From NCBI GenBank assembly GCA_013416435.1, contig JACCEN010000004.1, forward strand, positions 186,001 through 250,000: 64,000 bases of DNA, in the 5' to 3' direction. Below are positions 7,921-17,207 of this stretch, one piece after another. Each line of letters begins with the position of its first letter. The first letter of the stretch is position 1. A program made the position numbers and the translations under genes. Source of the stretch: Alcaligenaceae bacterium (GTDB lineage Bacteria > Pseudomonadota > Gammaproteobacteria > Burkholderiales > Burkholderiaceae_B). The notes beneath the pieces are model-generated. The model did not search any database. It was not told the DNA's origin and saw nothing but the letters and a program-made list of their open reading frames with translations.

Positions 7921-9585
7921 ATGTCAACCCAATCTTCCAAACAACGCTTCTCGCCCTGGTTCCTGCCCGCGCTGCTCTGCCTGCTGGTCTTGGTCGCCCT
8001 GGTCTTGTGGCCGCTCGCGGCGCTGTTCCATCAGAGCGTGGTGGATCCGAAGACCGGCGCACTCAGCCTTCATGGCTTCCAGGCTTTCTTCGACAGCCCG
8101 CGCTACGTAAGAGCCTTCTTCAATACCGTCATCCTGGGCACCGTCTCGACCCTGGGCTGCCTGCTGCTGGGCGCGCCGCTGGCCTACATCGTGGCGCGCT
8201 ACGAATTTCCAGGCAAGACCGTCGTCGCCTTGCTTCCGCTCGCCACCATCATCCTGCCCGACATCGTGGTGTCGCAAGCCTGGCTGATGCTGCTAGGCAA
8301 CAACGGCATCGCGCGCCATGCGCTTGAAAGCATAGGCATCGACCTGCCCTCGTTCTACGGCTGGTTCGGCATGACCTATACGCTGATCCTGAATGACTAT
8401 ACCTACGTCTATATCGGGATGCTTGCCGCGCTGAAAGCCATCGACGGCACAATAGAGGAAGCCGCCGTCAATCTGGGCGCCAGCAACCTGCGCCGCGCAC
8501 TGACCGTGACCTTGCCGGTGCTCGCCCCGGCCCTGCTGGTCAACGCCATGATCGTGTTCACTCTGGCGGTCGACAACTTCTCTATCCCGATGATCCTGGG
8601 CGGCCGAGTCGACGTGCTTTCGTCGCTTACCTACACGACCTTTCTTTCCGAAATGGGCGGCAACCCGACCATGCAGAGCGTGCTCGCCGTCGTTTCCGTG
8701 GTGCTGGTGGGTTTCGTGCTGTTCATCCAGAAACGCGTGGTCGAGCGCAAGACCTATCAGATGCAGCAGGGCCGCGCGCCGCTGGCGGTGCGCACCAGCG
8801 GCCTGGCCGCCGCCGCGCTCACCGCTTGGGCCGTGCTGTTCGTGGCCTTCACCATGATTCCGGCCCTTACCGTGATTGTCGGCGCGTTCACCAAGGCAAG
8901 CGGGCCGGTCATGCAGTACGGCACGTTCACGCTCGAAAACATGGAGCGCGCATTGCGCAGCGCGCCCGAGCCCATCCTGAATTCCCTCATGCTCGCCAGC
9001 GTGGCGGCAGTGGCCGGCACCTGCTTTGCCACCATCACCAGCTATCTGATCGTCAAGAAGCGCATGTGGGTGGTGTCCACCCTGGACTATGTCGTCATGC
9101 TGCCGCTGGCGATCTCGGGCACGGTGCTGGGCATCGCCCTGATACACACCTACAACAGCGGCATGGTCATCCTGACCGGCACCTGGGTCATCATGGCGGC
9201 CGCCTACTTCGTGCGCAAAGTGCCGTTCTCCATCCGGTCGGCCTCCGCTTCCCTGTACAGCATTCCCGATTCCATCGAAGAAGCTTCGATCAACCTGGGC
9301 GTGTCGCCCATCGCCAGTTTTTTCAAGGTGGTCCTGCCGGTGATGAAGCCGGCCATCCTGGGCGCGGCGATCCTGATGTGGGTGACCTCGCTCGCCGAGA
9401 TCTCGGCCACCATCGTTCTTTACTACGGCGGCATGGAAACCATGCCGATCGAAATGTTCCGCCAGATCGACGCGGGCTACCTGGCGCGCGCGTCGGCCTA
9501 CGGCGTCATCCTCATGCTCGTGATCCTCGTGCCTATTTACCTGGCCGTCCGATTCTTGAAACTGGATCTCTTTTCCAGCCGCTAA
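7921..9585 (+). CDS. ABC importer permease, two fused permease domains
   Basis: The 554-residue membrane protein consists of two consecutive BPD_transp_1 permease domains (about residues 60-270 and 340-550), each with its own cytoplasmic coupling loop: EEAAVNLGAS in the first half and EEASINLGVS in the second. One polypeptide therefore replaces the usual permease heterodimer, as in FbpB/AfuB and in the fused 2-aminoethylphosphonate permeases. Around twelve hydrophobic segments are apparent. It begins 15 bp after the ATPase gene and is followed 23 bp later by the binding-protein gene. Confidence 0.9.
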   Translation: MSTQSSKQRFSPWFLPALLCLLVLVALVLWPLAALFHQSVVDPKTGALSLHGFQAFFDSPRYVRAFFNTVILGTVSTLGCLLLGAPLAYIVARYEFPGKTVVALLPLATIILPDIVVSQAWLMLLGNNGIARHALESIGIDLPSFYGWFGMTYTLILNDYTYVYIGMLAALKAIDGTIEEAAVNLGASNLRRALTVTLPVLAPALLVNAMIVFTLAVDNFSIPMILGGRVDVLSSLTYTTFLSEMGGNPTMQSVLAVVSVVLVGFVLFIQKRVVERKTYQMQQGRAPLAVRTSGLAAAALTAWAVLFVAFTMIPALTVIVGAFTKASGPVMQYGTFTLENMERALRSAPEPILNSLMLASVAAVAGTCFATITSYLIVKKRMWVVSTLDYVVMLPLAISGTVLGIALIHTYNSGMVILTGTWVIMAAAYFVRKVPFSIRSASASLYSIPDSIEEASINLGVSPIASFFKVVLPVMKPAILGAAILMWVTSLAEISATIVLYYGGMETMPIEMFRQIDAGYLARASAYGVILMLVILVPIYLAVRFLKLDLFSSR

Positions 9586-9608
9586 CCTTACTTTCGAGGA
9601 ACTTCCCC

Positions 9609-10613
9609 ATGTTCAGCCAACGTTTTGCCAAGCACTGCATTGCCGCCGCAATCAGCGGCGCCTCCCTCTTGCTGGGCCAGGCGGCAATTGCCGCAGACGC
9701 CGTCGTATACACGTCCAACAACGTCCAGACCATAGACACGGCCCTGGACATTGCCAAGAAGTCCGCCCCGGATCTGTCGATACAGAAGGTCACGTCGGGA
9801 ACCGGCGCGCTCATGAAACGCATCGAAGCCGAAACCGGCAATCCGCTGGGCGACGTCGTGTGGGGCGCGGGTTTCGGCACCATGGCGGCCTTCAAGCAGA
9901 ACTTCCAGCCTTACGAGTCGCCCGAGGCGAAAGGCATCGACGCCGCCTTCATCGGTCCCGACAAGCTCTGGGCCGGCACCAACGCCCACGTCATGATCAT
10001 CATGGTCAACGACAAGCAGTTGAAGGGCCTGGAAGCGCCCAAGACCTGGAAGGATCTGTTCGACCCCAAATGGAAAGGCAAGCTGATCGTTGGCGACCCC
10101 GCCACCTCGGGCAGCACCTATGACCAGATGTACGGCATCCACCAGCTCTATGGACAAGATGGATTCAACAAGCTGGTTGCCAACGCGGACATCTCCAAGA
10201 GCTCCGCGCAGATCTACAAGAGCGTCGCCAACGGCGAATATGCGGTCGGCGTGACCATGGAGTACGCCGCGTATGCCTATGTGGCGGGCGGCCAGAAGGA
10301 AATCCGCATCGTCTATCCGGAGGACGGCGTGTTCGTTGCGCCCGAAGCCGTCGCGATCATCAAGAACCCCAAGAACGGCACCGAAGCCGCGCACAAGCTG
10401 TACGACATCCTTCTCTCCAAAGAAGTACAGGAAGCAGAGCTGACGCATAACTTCCGCCGCCCCACGCGCTCGGACATCGACGTCGCCAAGCTGACCAAGC
10501 TGCCCAACCTGGGCGACATCAAGATCGAAAAGACCGATCCGCTGAAGGCTGCGGCCGAATACGAAAACATCATCGGCGCCTGGAAGAAAGCAACCGAGGC
10601 GGCAGGCAAATAA
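9609..10613 (+). CDS. Periplasmic substrate-binding protein of the preceding ABC importer
   Basis: A signal peptide (MFSQRFAKHCIAA through the AIAADA cleavage region, about 28 residues) precedes a class II periplasmic binding protein of 334 residues in total. The mature start VVYTSNNVQTIDTALD, then VTSGTGALMKRIEAE and LGDVVWGAGFGTM, follows the pattern of Fe(III)/hexose-phosphate/phosphonate-binding proteins (FbpA, AfuA, PhnS). No Tyr-Tyr pair of the FbpA iron site is obvious, so iron should not be assumed. The ATG at 9609 has GAGGAA upstream. A strong terminator 38 bp after the stop ends the operon. Confidence 0.85.
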   Translation: MFSQRFAKHCIAAAISGASLLLGQAAIAADAVVYTSNNVQTIDTALDIAKKSAPDLSIQKVTSGTGALMKRIEAETGNPLGDVVWGAGFGTMAAFKQNFQPYESPEAKGIDAAFIGPDKLWAGTNAHVMIIMVNDKQLKGLEAPKTWKDLFDPKWKGKLIVGDPATSGSTYDQMYGIHQLYGQDGFNKLVANADISKSSAQIYKSVANGEYAVGVTMEYAAYAYVAGGQKEIRIVYPEDGVFVAPEAVAIIKNPKNGTEAAHKLYDILLSKEVQEAELTHNFRRPTRSDIDVAKLTKLPNLGDIKIEKTDPLKAAAEYENIIGAWKKATEAAGK

Positions 10614-10650
10614 ACGCATTCCGCCGCGCATCACATTCTTGCAACACTCC

Positions 10651-10681
10651 AGCCCGTTTTTTTGAAAACGGGCTTTTTTTT
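10651..10681 (+). terminator. Rho-independent terminator of the ABC importer operon
   Basis: AGCCCGTTTT (10651-10660) pairs with AAAACGGGCT (10665-10674) around a TTTG loop and is followed directly by seven more T. It lies 38 bp after the binding-protein stop. Confidence 0.92.
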
Positions 10682-10772
10682 AAGGAATCTTCACGCGTAC
10701 AATTCTGCCTGTCGGCGCGCCCGCCACCCGCAGGGCGCCGGATTCAAGCACTACCATCGGAACACACGCATT

Positions 10773-11378
10773 TTGACTACGAAACGAAGCAAACGCTGGA
10801 ATGGCGACCTGGATTCCCTTTCTCCGGACTTCCTGAAAGAAGTCCTGGAAAAGATGCAGTCCTATGGCGACCGAGTCCAGTTCGAACTCCCCACCAAAGC
10901 CGCACGTCCCAATTACCAGGTCATCAATCCCACGAACCGGAAAATGGCATTCGACGACAGGCATCTCATCCTGCGCCTGAATGAAAACGGCGATGTCAGC
11001 GACCAGCTGACCACCATCTATTCGCTGGACACCATCAAGGCCGCCATGATCGACAACGGCAAGCCGGCTCGCAGTAGCCGTGCGAACCGCAGCGGCACCA
11101 CCCGCCGTGTGGCCGGCGCCGCCGGCGATGCCGACGATACCGATCTCACCGACCTGGAACGCCTGACCGGCGTCAGCCTGCGCCGCAGCGTCGCCCCGCC
11201 CCCGGTTGCCGACGTGGACACGATAGAGCGTGAAAAATACGCCTATTACAAAGCCAACCGCGATGCCTTCCCGGACGGCATCACAAAGTATTCGCAAGAC
11301 ATCAGCGCCCTGATGCGGGCGGGCGTGTCCGCGGAAGACGCCTTCGAGCAGGTCATCAAGGAAAACTTCCAGTTTTGA
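10773..11378 (+). CDS. Conserved-looking hypothetical protein, TTG start
   Basis: I do not recognise this 201-residue protein. It begins LTTKRSKRWNGDLDSLSPDF if TTG 10773 is used, which fits because the frame upstream runs through the terminator at 10651-10681 and reads as non-protein. It is soluble, with no signal peptide or membrane segment. A structured-looking N-terminal part (FLKEVLEKMQSYGDRVQFELP, here beginning near residue 22) is followed by a basic Arg/Ser/Thr-rich linker (about residues 92-115), and an acidic C-terminal part ends YKANRDAFPDGITKYSQDIS and SAEDAFEQVIKENF. Codon use matches its neighbours. No partner is evident from context. Confidence 0.65.
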   Translation: MTTKRSKRWNGDLDSLSPDFLKEVLEKMQSYGDRVQFELPTKAARPNYQVINPTNRKMAFDDRHLILRLNENGDVSDQLTTIYSLDTIKAAMIDNGKPARSSRANRSGTTRRVAGAAGDADDTDLTDLERLTGVSLRRSVAPPPVADVDTIEREKYAYYKANRDAFPDGITKYSQDISALMRAGVSAEDAFEQVIKENFQF

Positions 11379-11392
11379 AGGGTTGGCGGGGT

Positions 11393-11493
11393 GGGGTCAG
11401 ACCCTATAGGGTCTGACCCCTTCATGCGTTTCGAGGGGTCAGGCCCCTGTACGTGCAGTTCTAGGGGTCAGACCCCGTACGGGGTCTGACCCC
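11393..11493. repeat. Palindromic GGGGTCWGACCCC repeats, two copies and one single arm
   Basis: A compact perfect palindrome lies at 11393-11420: its 12-bp arms meet at TATA, with one base lost symmetrically from each side. A lone arm GGGGTCAGGCCCC lies at 11435-11447, and a standard copy with GTAC spacer at 11464-11493. The cluster separates the hypothetical gene from the convergent serine hydrolase. Confidence 0.95.
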
Positions 11494-11504
11494 ATGCCCT
11501 TCGA

Positions 11505-12563
11505 TTAATCCAGCGAATCGACCGCCTTGAGGATCCGCCCGAACAGGCCGTCCGCGTATTCGGAATTCAGCCAGCGCACGATGGCGACCATGCGCCGTTC
11601 GGGCTCTATCCAGGTGAACGAGCTGCCGGCGCCAATCGCAAAATAGCTTGACTCGGGAACGCTGGGGAACACCTTGCGCTGATGATTCAGCCAGATCAGG
11701 TAACCGTAATATGGCGCCAGATCGCAAGGCTGCTGCATGCGCTGGATCCATTCCCGCGAAATCACCTGTTTGTCGCCGACCCGGCCTTCGTCGAGCATCA
11801 TCTGCCCTACCTTGGCCTGGTCTTCGGCGCTGATGGACATGCCGCCGCCCCAATGTGTGCCGCCCGGCACGGACTGCACCCTGCGACCCGCGACTTCGAC
11901 CCAGGCGTTGTCGTAGCCCACCCACTGCCAGGGGTTGGTGGCGCCCACCTGCTCCATGATGGATTCGCCGAAGACCTCAGGCAAAGGCCGCTGGAACAGG
12001 TGCAGGAGAGCCAGCGACAGCTGGTTGATGCGCACGTCGTTGTATTCCCAATAAGTGCCCGGCTTCTGCAGCGGCCGCGCATCGCCTTTGCGGCCGTCCG
12101 GCGCCTTGCCGAACGTGACCGCGCGATAGCGGTCCGCCTGGTCGGGAATGCCGAACAGCTCGCCTTCCCATTCGCTGGTCTGCTGCAGCAGATGCTCCCA
12201 TGTGACCAGCGCATTGTTGCCGCTGTCGAAGCCGATGCCGGGCACCCGCTTGCCCACCGGCTCGTTCACATCGGGCAGCAGGCCGCGGTCGTGCGCGACC
12301 CCAGCCAGCAAAGCGAGGTAAGTCTTGGCCACGCTGAACGTGAGGTCGGACCGCTTGGGTTCCCCCCAGGAAGCCACCGTCTTGCCGTCGACCAGCACCG
12401 TGCCGCTTACAGGCCCGCGGTCATGCACCGGGCCGAAGAGGCGGTTCCAGGGCGGCGGATCCTGCAAATGCACGCCCCACACGCCGCTGACCTCGCGATC
12501 CCACGTGCTTTCGTGATCGATGGCGAACTGCACCGCCTCCTGGAATGCCGCATTACTTTGCAT
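11505..12563 (-). CDS. Serine hydrolase of the beta-lactamase/D-aminopeptidase (class C-like) fold
   Basis: The 352-residue protein has the SxxK catalytic tetrad as FSVAKTYLALLAG (Ser and Lys near residues 93-96) and a candidate second motif YWEYNDVRINQLSLAL (Tyr-x-Asn near residue 171). The third element near the C-terminus (GAGSSFTWIEPERRMVAIVRW) occupies the place of the KTG box but lacks the lysine. No convincing signal peptide is present, so it is probably not a secreted beta-lactamase; esterase or D-aminopeptidase activity is likelier. It is divergent from the peptide importer operon (185 bp between starts), which suggests a role in peptide or amide use. Confidence 0.82.
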   Translation of the reverse strand: MQSNAAFQEAVQFAIDHESTWDREVSGVWGVHLQDPPPWNRLFGPVHDRGPVSGTVLVDGKTVASWGEPKRSDLTFSVAKTYLALLAGVAHDRGLLPDVNEPVGKRVPGIGFDSGNNALVTWEHLLQQTSEWEGELFGIPDQADRYRAVTFGKAPDGRKGDARPLQKPGTYWEYNDVRINQLSLALLHLFQRPLPEVFGESIMEQVGATNPWQWVGYDNAWVEVAGRRVQSVPGGTHWGGGMSISAEDQAKVGQMMLDEGRVGDKQVISREWIQRMQQPCDLAPYYGYLIWLNHQRKVFPSVPESSYFAIGAGSSFTWIEPERRMVAIVRWLNSEYADGLFGRILKAVDSLD

Positions 12564-12748
12564 CAGATCTTGCTCCCGAGTATTTTCATAAATGAAAAAT
12601 TAATGGATTCTCTTTGTATACAAAATACCAATTTCGAACCATAATAAGCAGCCAGAAGAGCATGCGCAAGCCTTTTGAGGGTTTGACCGCAGACGCAGAT
12701 CGATCACACAATGCTCATGGCAAGACCACCCGATCAAGGAGAAGACAT

Positions 12749-14311
12749 ATGAAGTTCAAGAAATCGTCGCGACCAGCGCCGTCGTTCAAGAAAGCCGGCC
12801 GAGGCGTCGCAGCCTGCCTGCTGGCGGCCGGGCTGCTGTGCACAAGCCCCCTCGCCCTGGCCGATAAAAAATCCGACACGCTGCGCATGGCATACGACCA
12901 GGCGCCCGAAAGCGTGGATCCGTATTTCAACAACGTGCGCATCGGCGTGATCATCGCAGCCAACGTGTGGGATACCCTGCTGTACCGCGATCCGCTCACC
13001 AACGAATACGTCGGCCAATTGGCAAAAAGCTGGAAGCAAATCGACGATCGCACCCTGGAATTCGAACTGCGCGAAGGCGTGAAATTCCACAACGGCGAAG
13101 AGTTCGATGCCGACTCCGTCGTCTACACGCTGACCTATGTTGCCGACCCGGCCAACAAGGCGACCACGCAACAGAACGTGCGCTGGATCGACAAGGTTGA
13201 AAAGCTTGGCAAGTACAAGGTGCGCATCATCAGCAAAGAGCCCTTTCCGGGCGCCAAGGAATACCTGTCAACCACGGTGGCCATCCACCCCGCCAAGTAC
13301 TACAAGGAAGTCGGTCCGCAAGGCATGAACGCCAAACCGGTCGGCACGGGCCCCTACAAGGTCGCCGAGTACGTGCCCGGCAAATCGATCACGCTGGAGC
13401 GCAACGCCGACTACTTCAAGGACTCGCCAAAAACCCAGCCCACCATCGGCAAGGTGCAAATCCGCTTCATCCCCGACCGCCAGACCCAGATGGCCGAGGT
13501 GATCTCGGGCGGCCAGGACTTCATCATGCACGTGCCCAAGGACCAGGCCGAGCAACTGAAGTCCATGCCCAATCTGCAGGTCGTCAGCGGCAACACGATG
13601 CGCATCGTGTTCATGCAAATGAACATTCTCGATGGCACACCGGCGCCCCAGCTCAAGGACGAGCGCGTGCGCAAGGCCATCAACCACGCCATCGACCGCC
13701 AGGCCATCATCAAGAACATCGTGGGTGAAGGCGCCGAAATCCTGCAAACCATTTGCACGCCTTCGCAAACCGGCTGCACGCACGAAGGCGCGACCGTGTA
13801 TGAATACGACCCCGCCAAGGCCAAGAAGCTGCTTGCCGAGGCCGGCTATCCGAACGGCTTCGACGTCGACCTGGTCGCCTACCGCGAGCGCAACCAGACC
13901 GAAGCCATCATCAACTATCTGCAAGCGGTCGGCATCAAGCCAAAACTCAACTTCCTGCAGTATGCCGCCATGCGCGACATGATCCGCGCCAACAAGGCCG
14001 CCCTCACGCACCAGACCTGGGGCTCCAACCTGGTGAATGACGTCTCCGCTTCCACGCCGGTGTACTTCTCCTTCGGTAACGACGACATCACACGAGACCC
14101 CGAAGTACGCGACCTGCTCGACAAGGGCGACCGCACCATCGACGAAACCCAACGCAAGGAAGCCTACAAGAAGGCGCTGGGCCTGATCGCGGAACGCGCC
14201 TACGCCGTGCCGCTGTGGTCGCTGCCGGTGTACTACGTCGCAAGCGGAGAAGTCTCGTTCAAGCCCTACCCCGACGAACTCGTCCGCTTCTGGGAAATGG
14301 GCTGGAAGTAA
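12749..14311 (+). CDS. Peptide ABC importer substrate-binding protein (DppA/OppA-like)
   Basis: A 520-residue member of the SBP_bac_5 family. A long basic signal peptide (MKFKKSSRPAPSFKKAGRG, then a hydrophobic run ending SPLALA) leads to SDTLRMAYDQAPESVDPYFNN, written here as the mature start near residue 42. The typical LAKSWKQIDD and EFELREGVKFHNGEEFDADSV segment follows (begins near residue 110). The ATG at 12749 has AAGGAGAAG upstream; the frame is open to 12614 but without a start signal. First gene of a five-gene operon with two permeases, two ATPases and an M20 peptidase, so the cargo is probably a di- or oligopeptide or an N-acyl amino acid. Confidence 0.9.
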   Translation: MKFKKSSRPAPSFKKAGRGVAACLLAAGLLCTSPLALADKKSDTLRMAYDQAPESVDPYFNNVRIGVIIAANVWDTLLYRDPLTNEYVGQLAKSWKQIDDRTLEFELREGVKFHNGEEFDADSVVYTLTYVADPANKATTQQNVRWIDKVEKLGKYKVRIISKEPFPGAKEYLSTTVAIHPAKYYKEVGPQGMNAKPVGTGPYKVAEYVPGKSITLERNADYFKDSPKTQPTIGKVQIRFIPDRQTQMAEVISGGQDFIMHVPKDQAEQLKSMPNLQVVSGNTMRIVFMQMNILDGTPAPQLKDERVRKAINHAIDRQAIIKNIVGEGAEILQTICTPSQTGCTHEGATVYEYDPAKAKKLLAEAGYPNGFDVDLVAYRERNQTEAIINYLQAVGIKPKLNFLQYAAMRDMIRANKAALTHQTWGSNLVNDVSASTPVYFSFGNDDITRDPEVRDLLDKGDRTIDETQRKEAYKKALGLIAERAYAVPLWSLPVYYVASGEVSFKPYPDELVRFWEMGWK

Positions 14312-14317
14312 AAAAGC

Positions 14318-14355
14318 GCACGCATCGCGGGCGGCCCGGCCCCCGCGATGCGTGC
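14318..14355 (+). promoter_or_regulatory. Strong intercistronic hairpin between binding-protein and permease genes
   Basis: GCACGCATCGCGGG (14318-14331) is perfectly complementary to CCCGCGATGCGTGC (14342-14355), giving a 14-bp GC-rich stem with a 10-nt loop. It has no downstream U-tract and lies just after the binding-protein stop. By analogy with other importers, such hairpins protect the 3' end of the upstream message and allow the binding protein to be made in excess of the permeases. Confidence 0.75.
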
Positions 14356-14397
14356 CGCCGTAGTTCTATTTACCAGTGAACCAAAGAGGCACGCTCA

Positions 14398-15315
14398 ATG
14401 CTGATGTACATGCTGAAGCGCATTGGTCTGGCTCTGTTGGTGGCGCTTACCGTCTCCATCATTGCTTACTTATTGCTGCACTTGTCGGGTGACCCCGCCA
14501 TTGCGCTGGCCGGCGAAGGCGCCCGCCAGGCAGACATAGAAATGATACGCCAGGCCTACGGCCTGGACCGCCCGCTGGTCGTCCAGTATGCCGACTGGCT
14601 ATGGAATCTGTTGCAAGGGAATTTCGGCACGTCGGTGTACTTCAAGACCGAGGTCGGCGGACTGATCCTCGACAAGCTCGGAACCACGCTGATGCTGGGT
14701 GTCTGTGCCCTGGGTGTCGCCTTGGCCGTCTCCATTCCGCTGGGTGTGCTCGCGGCCATCTACAAGAACAGCTGGATCGACCGCCTCTGCCTGGCGATCG
14801 CGGTGCTGGGCCAGGCGCTCCCGAATTTCTTCTTCGCCCTGCTGCTCATCATGCTGCTGTCCATCTCATGGCGGCTCCTGCCCGTATCGGGGAGCGGCAC
14901 CTGGCAGCACTTCGTCATGCCCTCCATCGCCCTGGGCTATTACGTCGCCCCGGCGTTCATGCGCCTGATCCGCGCCGGCATGATAGAGGTGCTCGGCGCC
15001 GACTACATACGCACCGCCCGCGCCAAAGGCCTGCCGGTGCGCAGCGTGGTGTTCAAGCATGCGCTGCGCAACGCCATTGTTCCGGTGGTGGCGCTGGCCG
15101 CCGTCCAGCTGGGCTATCTGCTGGGCGGCTCCGTCGTCATCGAAACCATTTTCGCCCTGGACGGCCTGGGCTATCTTGCCTATCAGAGCATCACGTTCAA
15201 AGACTATCCCGTCATGCAGACCATCGTGCTGCTGCTCTCCGTCATCTACGTGCTGTTGACGCTGGCCTCCGATATCGCCAACGCCTGGCTGGACCCCCGC
15301 ATACGAGTATCCTGA
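14398..15315 (+). CDS. Peptide ABC importer permease (DppB-like)
   Basis: The 305-residue inner-membrane permease shows the DppB/OppB start (MLKRIGLALLVALTVSIIAYLLLHLSGDP, beginning at residue 4) with the conserved GDPA and RPLVVQYADWLWNLLQGNFGTS-type segment. The EAA coupling loop DYIRTARAKGLPVRSVVFKH lies near residue 202. About six membrane segments are apparent. It is followed three bases after its stop by the DppC-like gene, with which it would form the heterodimeric channel. Confidence 0.9.
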   Translation: MLMYMLKRIGLALLVALTVSIIAYLLLHLSGDPAIALAGEGARQADIEMIRQAYGLDRPLVVQYADWLWNLLQGNFGTSVYFKTEVGGLILDKLGTTLMLGVCALGVALAVSIPLGVLAAIYKNSWIDRLCLAIAVLGQALPNFFFALLLIMLLSISWRLLPVSGSGTWQHFVMPSIALGYYVAPAFMRLIRAGMIEVLGADYIRTARAKGLPVRSVVFKHALRNAIVPVVALAAVQLGYLLGGSVVIETIFALDGLGYLAYQSITFKDYPVMQTIVLLLSVIYVLLTLASDIANAWLDPRIRVS

Positions 15316-15318
15316 TTT

Positions 15319-16215
15319 ATGGCTATATCAACCACTCTTTCTTCCTCCGCCGCCGGCGCCGGCCAGCGGCGCTCCGCATGGCGGCGCCTGGGCCAGAACA
15401 AGGCGCTGGCGCTCGGCGGCGGCCTGTTGCTGCTGATCATCCTGATCGCCTTGCTGGCGCCCTGGATTTCTCCCCATGATCCCTATACGCAGAATCTGGC
15501 CAACCGCACCGTTCCGCCCGTCTGGTACGAAAAAGGCTCGTGGCAGCATCCGCTGGGCACCGACCAATTGGGTCGCGACTACCTGTCCCGCCTGTTCTAC
15601 GGCGCGCGCATCTCTTTGCTGATCGGTCTCAGCGTGGCGCTCATTTCGGGCTTCATCGGCACCACCATGGGTCTGCTGGCCGGCTACTTCGGCGGCAAGA
15701 CCGACATGTTCGTTTCCTTCCTGGTCACCACGCGCCTGTCCATGCCGGTCATACTGGTGGCGCTGGCCACGGTGGCCATCGTGGGCGGCTCGCTGACCGT
15801 CGTGATCCTGGTGCTGGGCCTGCTGAAATGGGACCGCTTCGCCGTCGTCATGCGCAGCGCGACGCAACAGGTGCGATCCCTGGAATACATCGCCGCCGCG
15901 CAGTCGGCGGGTGCGTCGACCACCCGCATCGTCCTGACCGAAGTCCTGCCCAACGTCGTGCCGCACCTGATCGTGATCGCCACGCTCGAAGCGGCCAGCG
16001 CCATCCTGCTCGAGGCCGCGCTGTCCTTCCTCGGGCTGGGCGTGCAGCCGCCGCTGCCCTCCTGGGGCCTGATGATCTCCGAGGCCAAGGCGTACATGTT
16101 CTTTTCCTTCTGGCTGATCGCGATTCCCGGCACGGCGCTCGCGCTGCTGATCTTCGCCATCAATCTGGCGGGCGACGGCCTGCACCAACTGCTGACACCG
16201 GACGAGAGGGCATGA
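15319..16215 (+). CDS. Peptide ABC importer permease (DppC-like)
   Basis: A 298-residue permease with the DppC/OppC layout: a cytoplasmic N-terminus, a first membrane helix (ALGGGLLLLIILIALLAPWI), the periplasmic HPLGTDQLGRDYLSRLFYGAR signature near residue 75, and an EAA loop EYIAAAQSAGAST near 193. The end of the gene shares four bases (ATGA) with a possible start of the next ATPase gene, suggesting translational coupling. Confidence 0.9.
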   Translation: MAISTTLSSSAAGAGQRRSAWRRLGQNKALALGGGLLLLIILIALLAPWISPHDPYTQNLANRTVPPVWYEKGSWQHPLGTDQLGRDYLSRLFYGARISLLIGLSVALISGFIGTTMGLLAGYFGGKTDMFVSFLVTTRLSMPVILVALATVAIVGGSLTVVILVLGLLKWDRFAVVMRSATQQVRSLEYIAAAQSAGASTTRIVLTEVLPNVVPHLIVIATLEAASAILLEAALSFLGLGVQPPLPSWGLMISEAKAYMFFSFWLIAIPGTALALLIFAINLAGDGLHQLLTPDERA

Positions 16216-16217
16216 TC

Positions 16218-17207
16218 ATGAATCAACAAGACATCGTCCTCGACGTGCAGGGACTGAACGTGGACATCAGCACACAGCGCGGCGTGCTGCACGCAGTGCG
16301 CAATGTATCGTTCCAGGTACGGCGCGGAGAAACGCTGTGCCTGGTGGGCGAATCCGGTTGCGGAAAGTCCATGACCTCGCTTTCGCTCATGGGCCTGCTG
16401 CCACGCCAAGCCAAGCGCAGCAGCACAAAGCTGAGCTTCATGGGCGAAGACCTCAGCGGCGCCAGGAAGGGGCGCATCAATGCCCTGCGCGGCGACAAAA
16501 TGGCCATGATCTTCCAGGAGCCCATGACCGCGCTCAACCCTGCCTACACAATAGGCGAGCAGCTCACCGAGCACTACATCCACCATCGCAAGGCGTCGGC
16601 GGCGCAGGCGCGCGCACGCGCCATCGAGCTCCTCGAAAAAGTCGGCATCGCCTCGGCCGGACAGCGGCTCGGGCAGTACCCCCATCAACTGTCGGGCGGC
16701 CTGCGCCAGCGCGTCATGATCGCCATGGCGCTGATGTGCGGACCCGAACTCCTCATCGCCGACGAACCCAGCACCGCGCTGGACGTCACCATACAGGCCC
16801 AGATCCTCAGGCTGCTTGCCGACCTGCAGCAGGAGCTGGGCATCGCAATGGTGCTGATCACGCACGATCTCGGCGTGGTCGCCCGCATCGCCGACCGGGT
16901 CGCCATCATGTATGCCGGCGAAATCATGGAAGAAGGGCCGGCCGAAGCCATTTTCGCGCATCCGCGCCATCCCTACACGCAAGGCCTGCTCAGCTGTATT
17001 CCCATACCCGGCCAGACGCCCCACGGAGGCAAGCTGGGCACCATTCCCGGCGTCGTCCCGTCTCTCATCGGCGAACTTCAGGGCTGTCCTTTCCGCGAAC
17101 GCTGCCCTTACGCCGAAGCGGCCTGTGAGCAAACAGTGCCCGTGCACGGCAACGCCGACGGGCAAAGCTGGCGGTGCATCCGAACCGAAATGGAGGTGGC
17201 GGCATGA
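16218..17207 (+). CDS. Peptide ABC importer ATP-binding protein (DppD/OppD-like)
   Basis: About 329 residues: Walker A GESGCGKS near residue 43, Q-loop [12 protein letters not shown], signature LSGGLRQRV near 155, Walker [13 protein letters not shown] near 175, followed by the oligopeptide/dipeptide transporter C-terminal region with the [14 protein letters not shown] cysteine cluster. In DppD-type proteins such cysteines can bind an Fe-S cluster. ATG 16212 overlaps the DppC stop, but the GAGAGGG at 16204-16210 is better spaced for ATG 16218, which I use. Confidence 0.9.
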   Translation: MNQQDIVLDVQGLNVDISTQRGVLHAVRNVSFQVRRGETLCLVGESGCGKSMTSLSLMGLLPRQAKRSSTKLSFMGEDLSGARKGRINALRGDKMAMIFQEPMTALNPAYTIGEQLTEHYIHHRKASAAQARARAIELLEKVGIASAGQRLGQYPHQLSGGLRQRVMIAMALMCGPELLIADEPSTALDVTIQAQILRLLADLQQELGIAMVLITHDLGVVARIADRVAIMYAGEIMEEGPAEAIFAHPRHPYTQGLLSCIPIPGQTPHGGKLGTIPGVVPSLIGELQGCPFRERCPYAEAACEQTVPVHGNADGQSWRCIRTEMEVAA

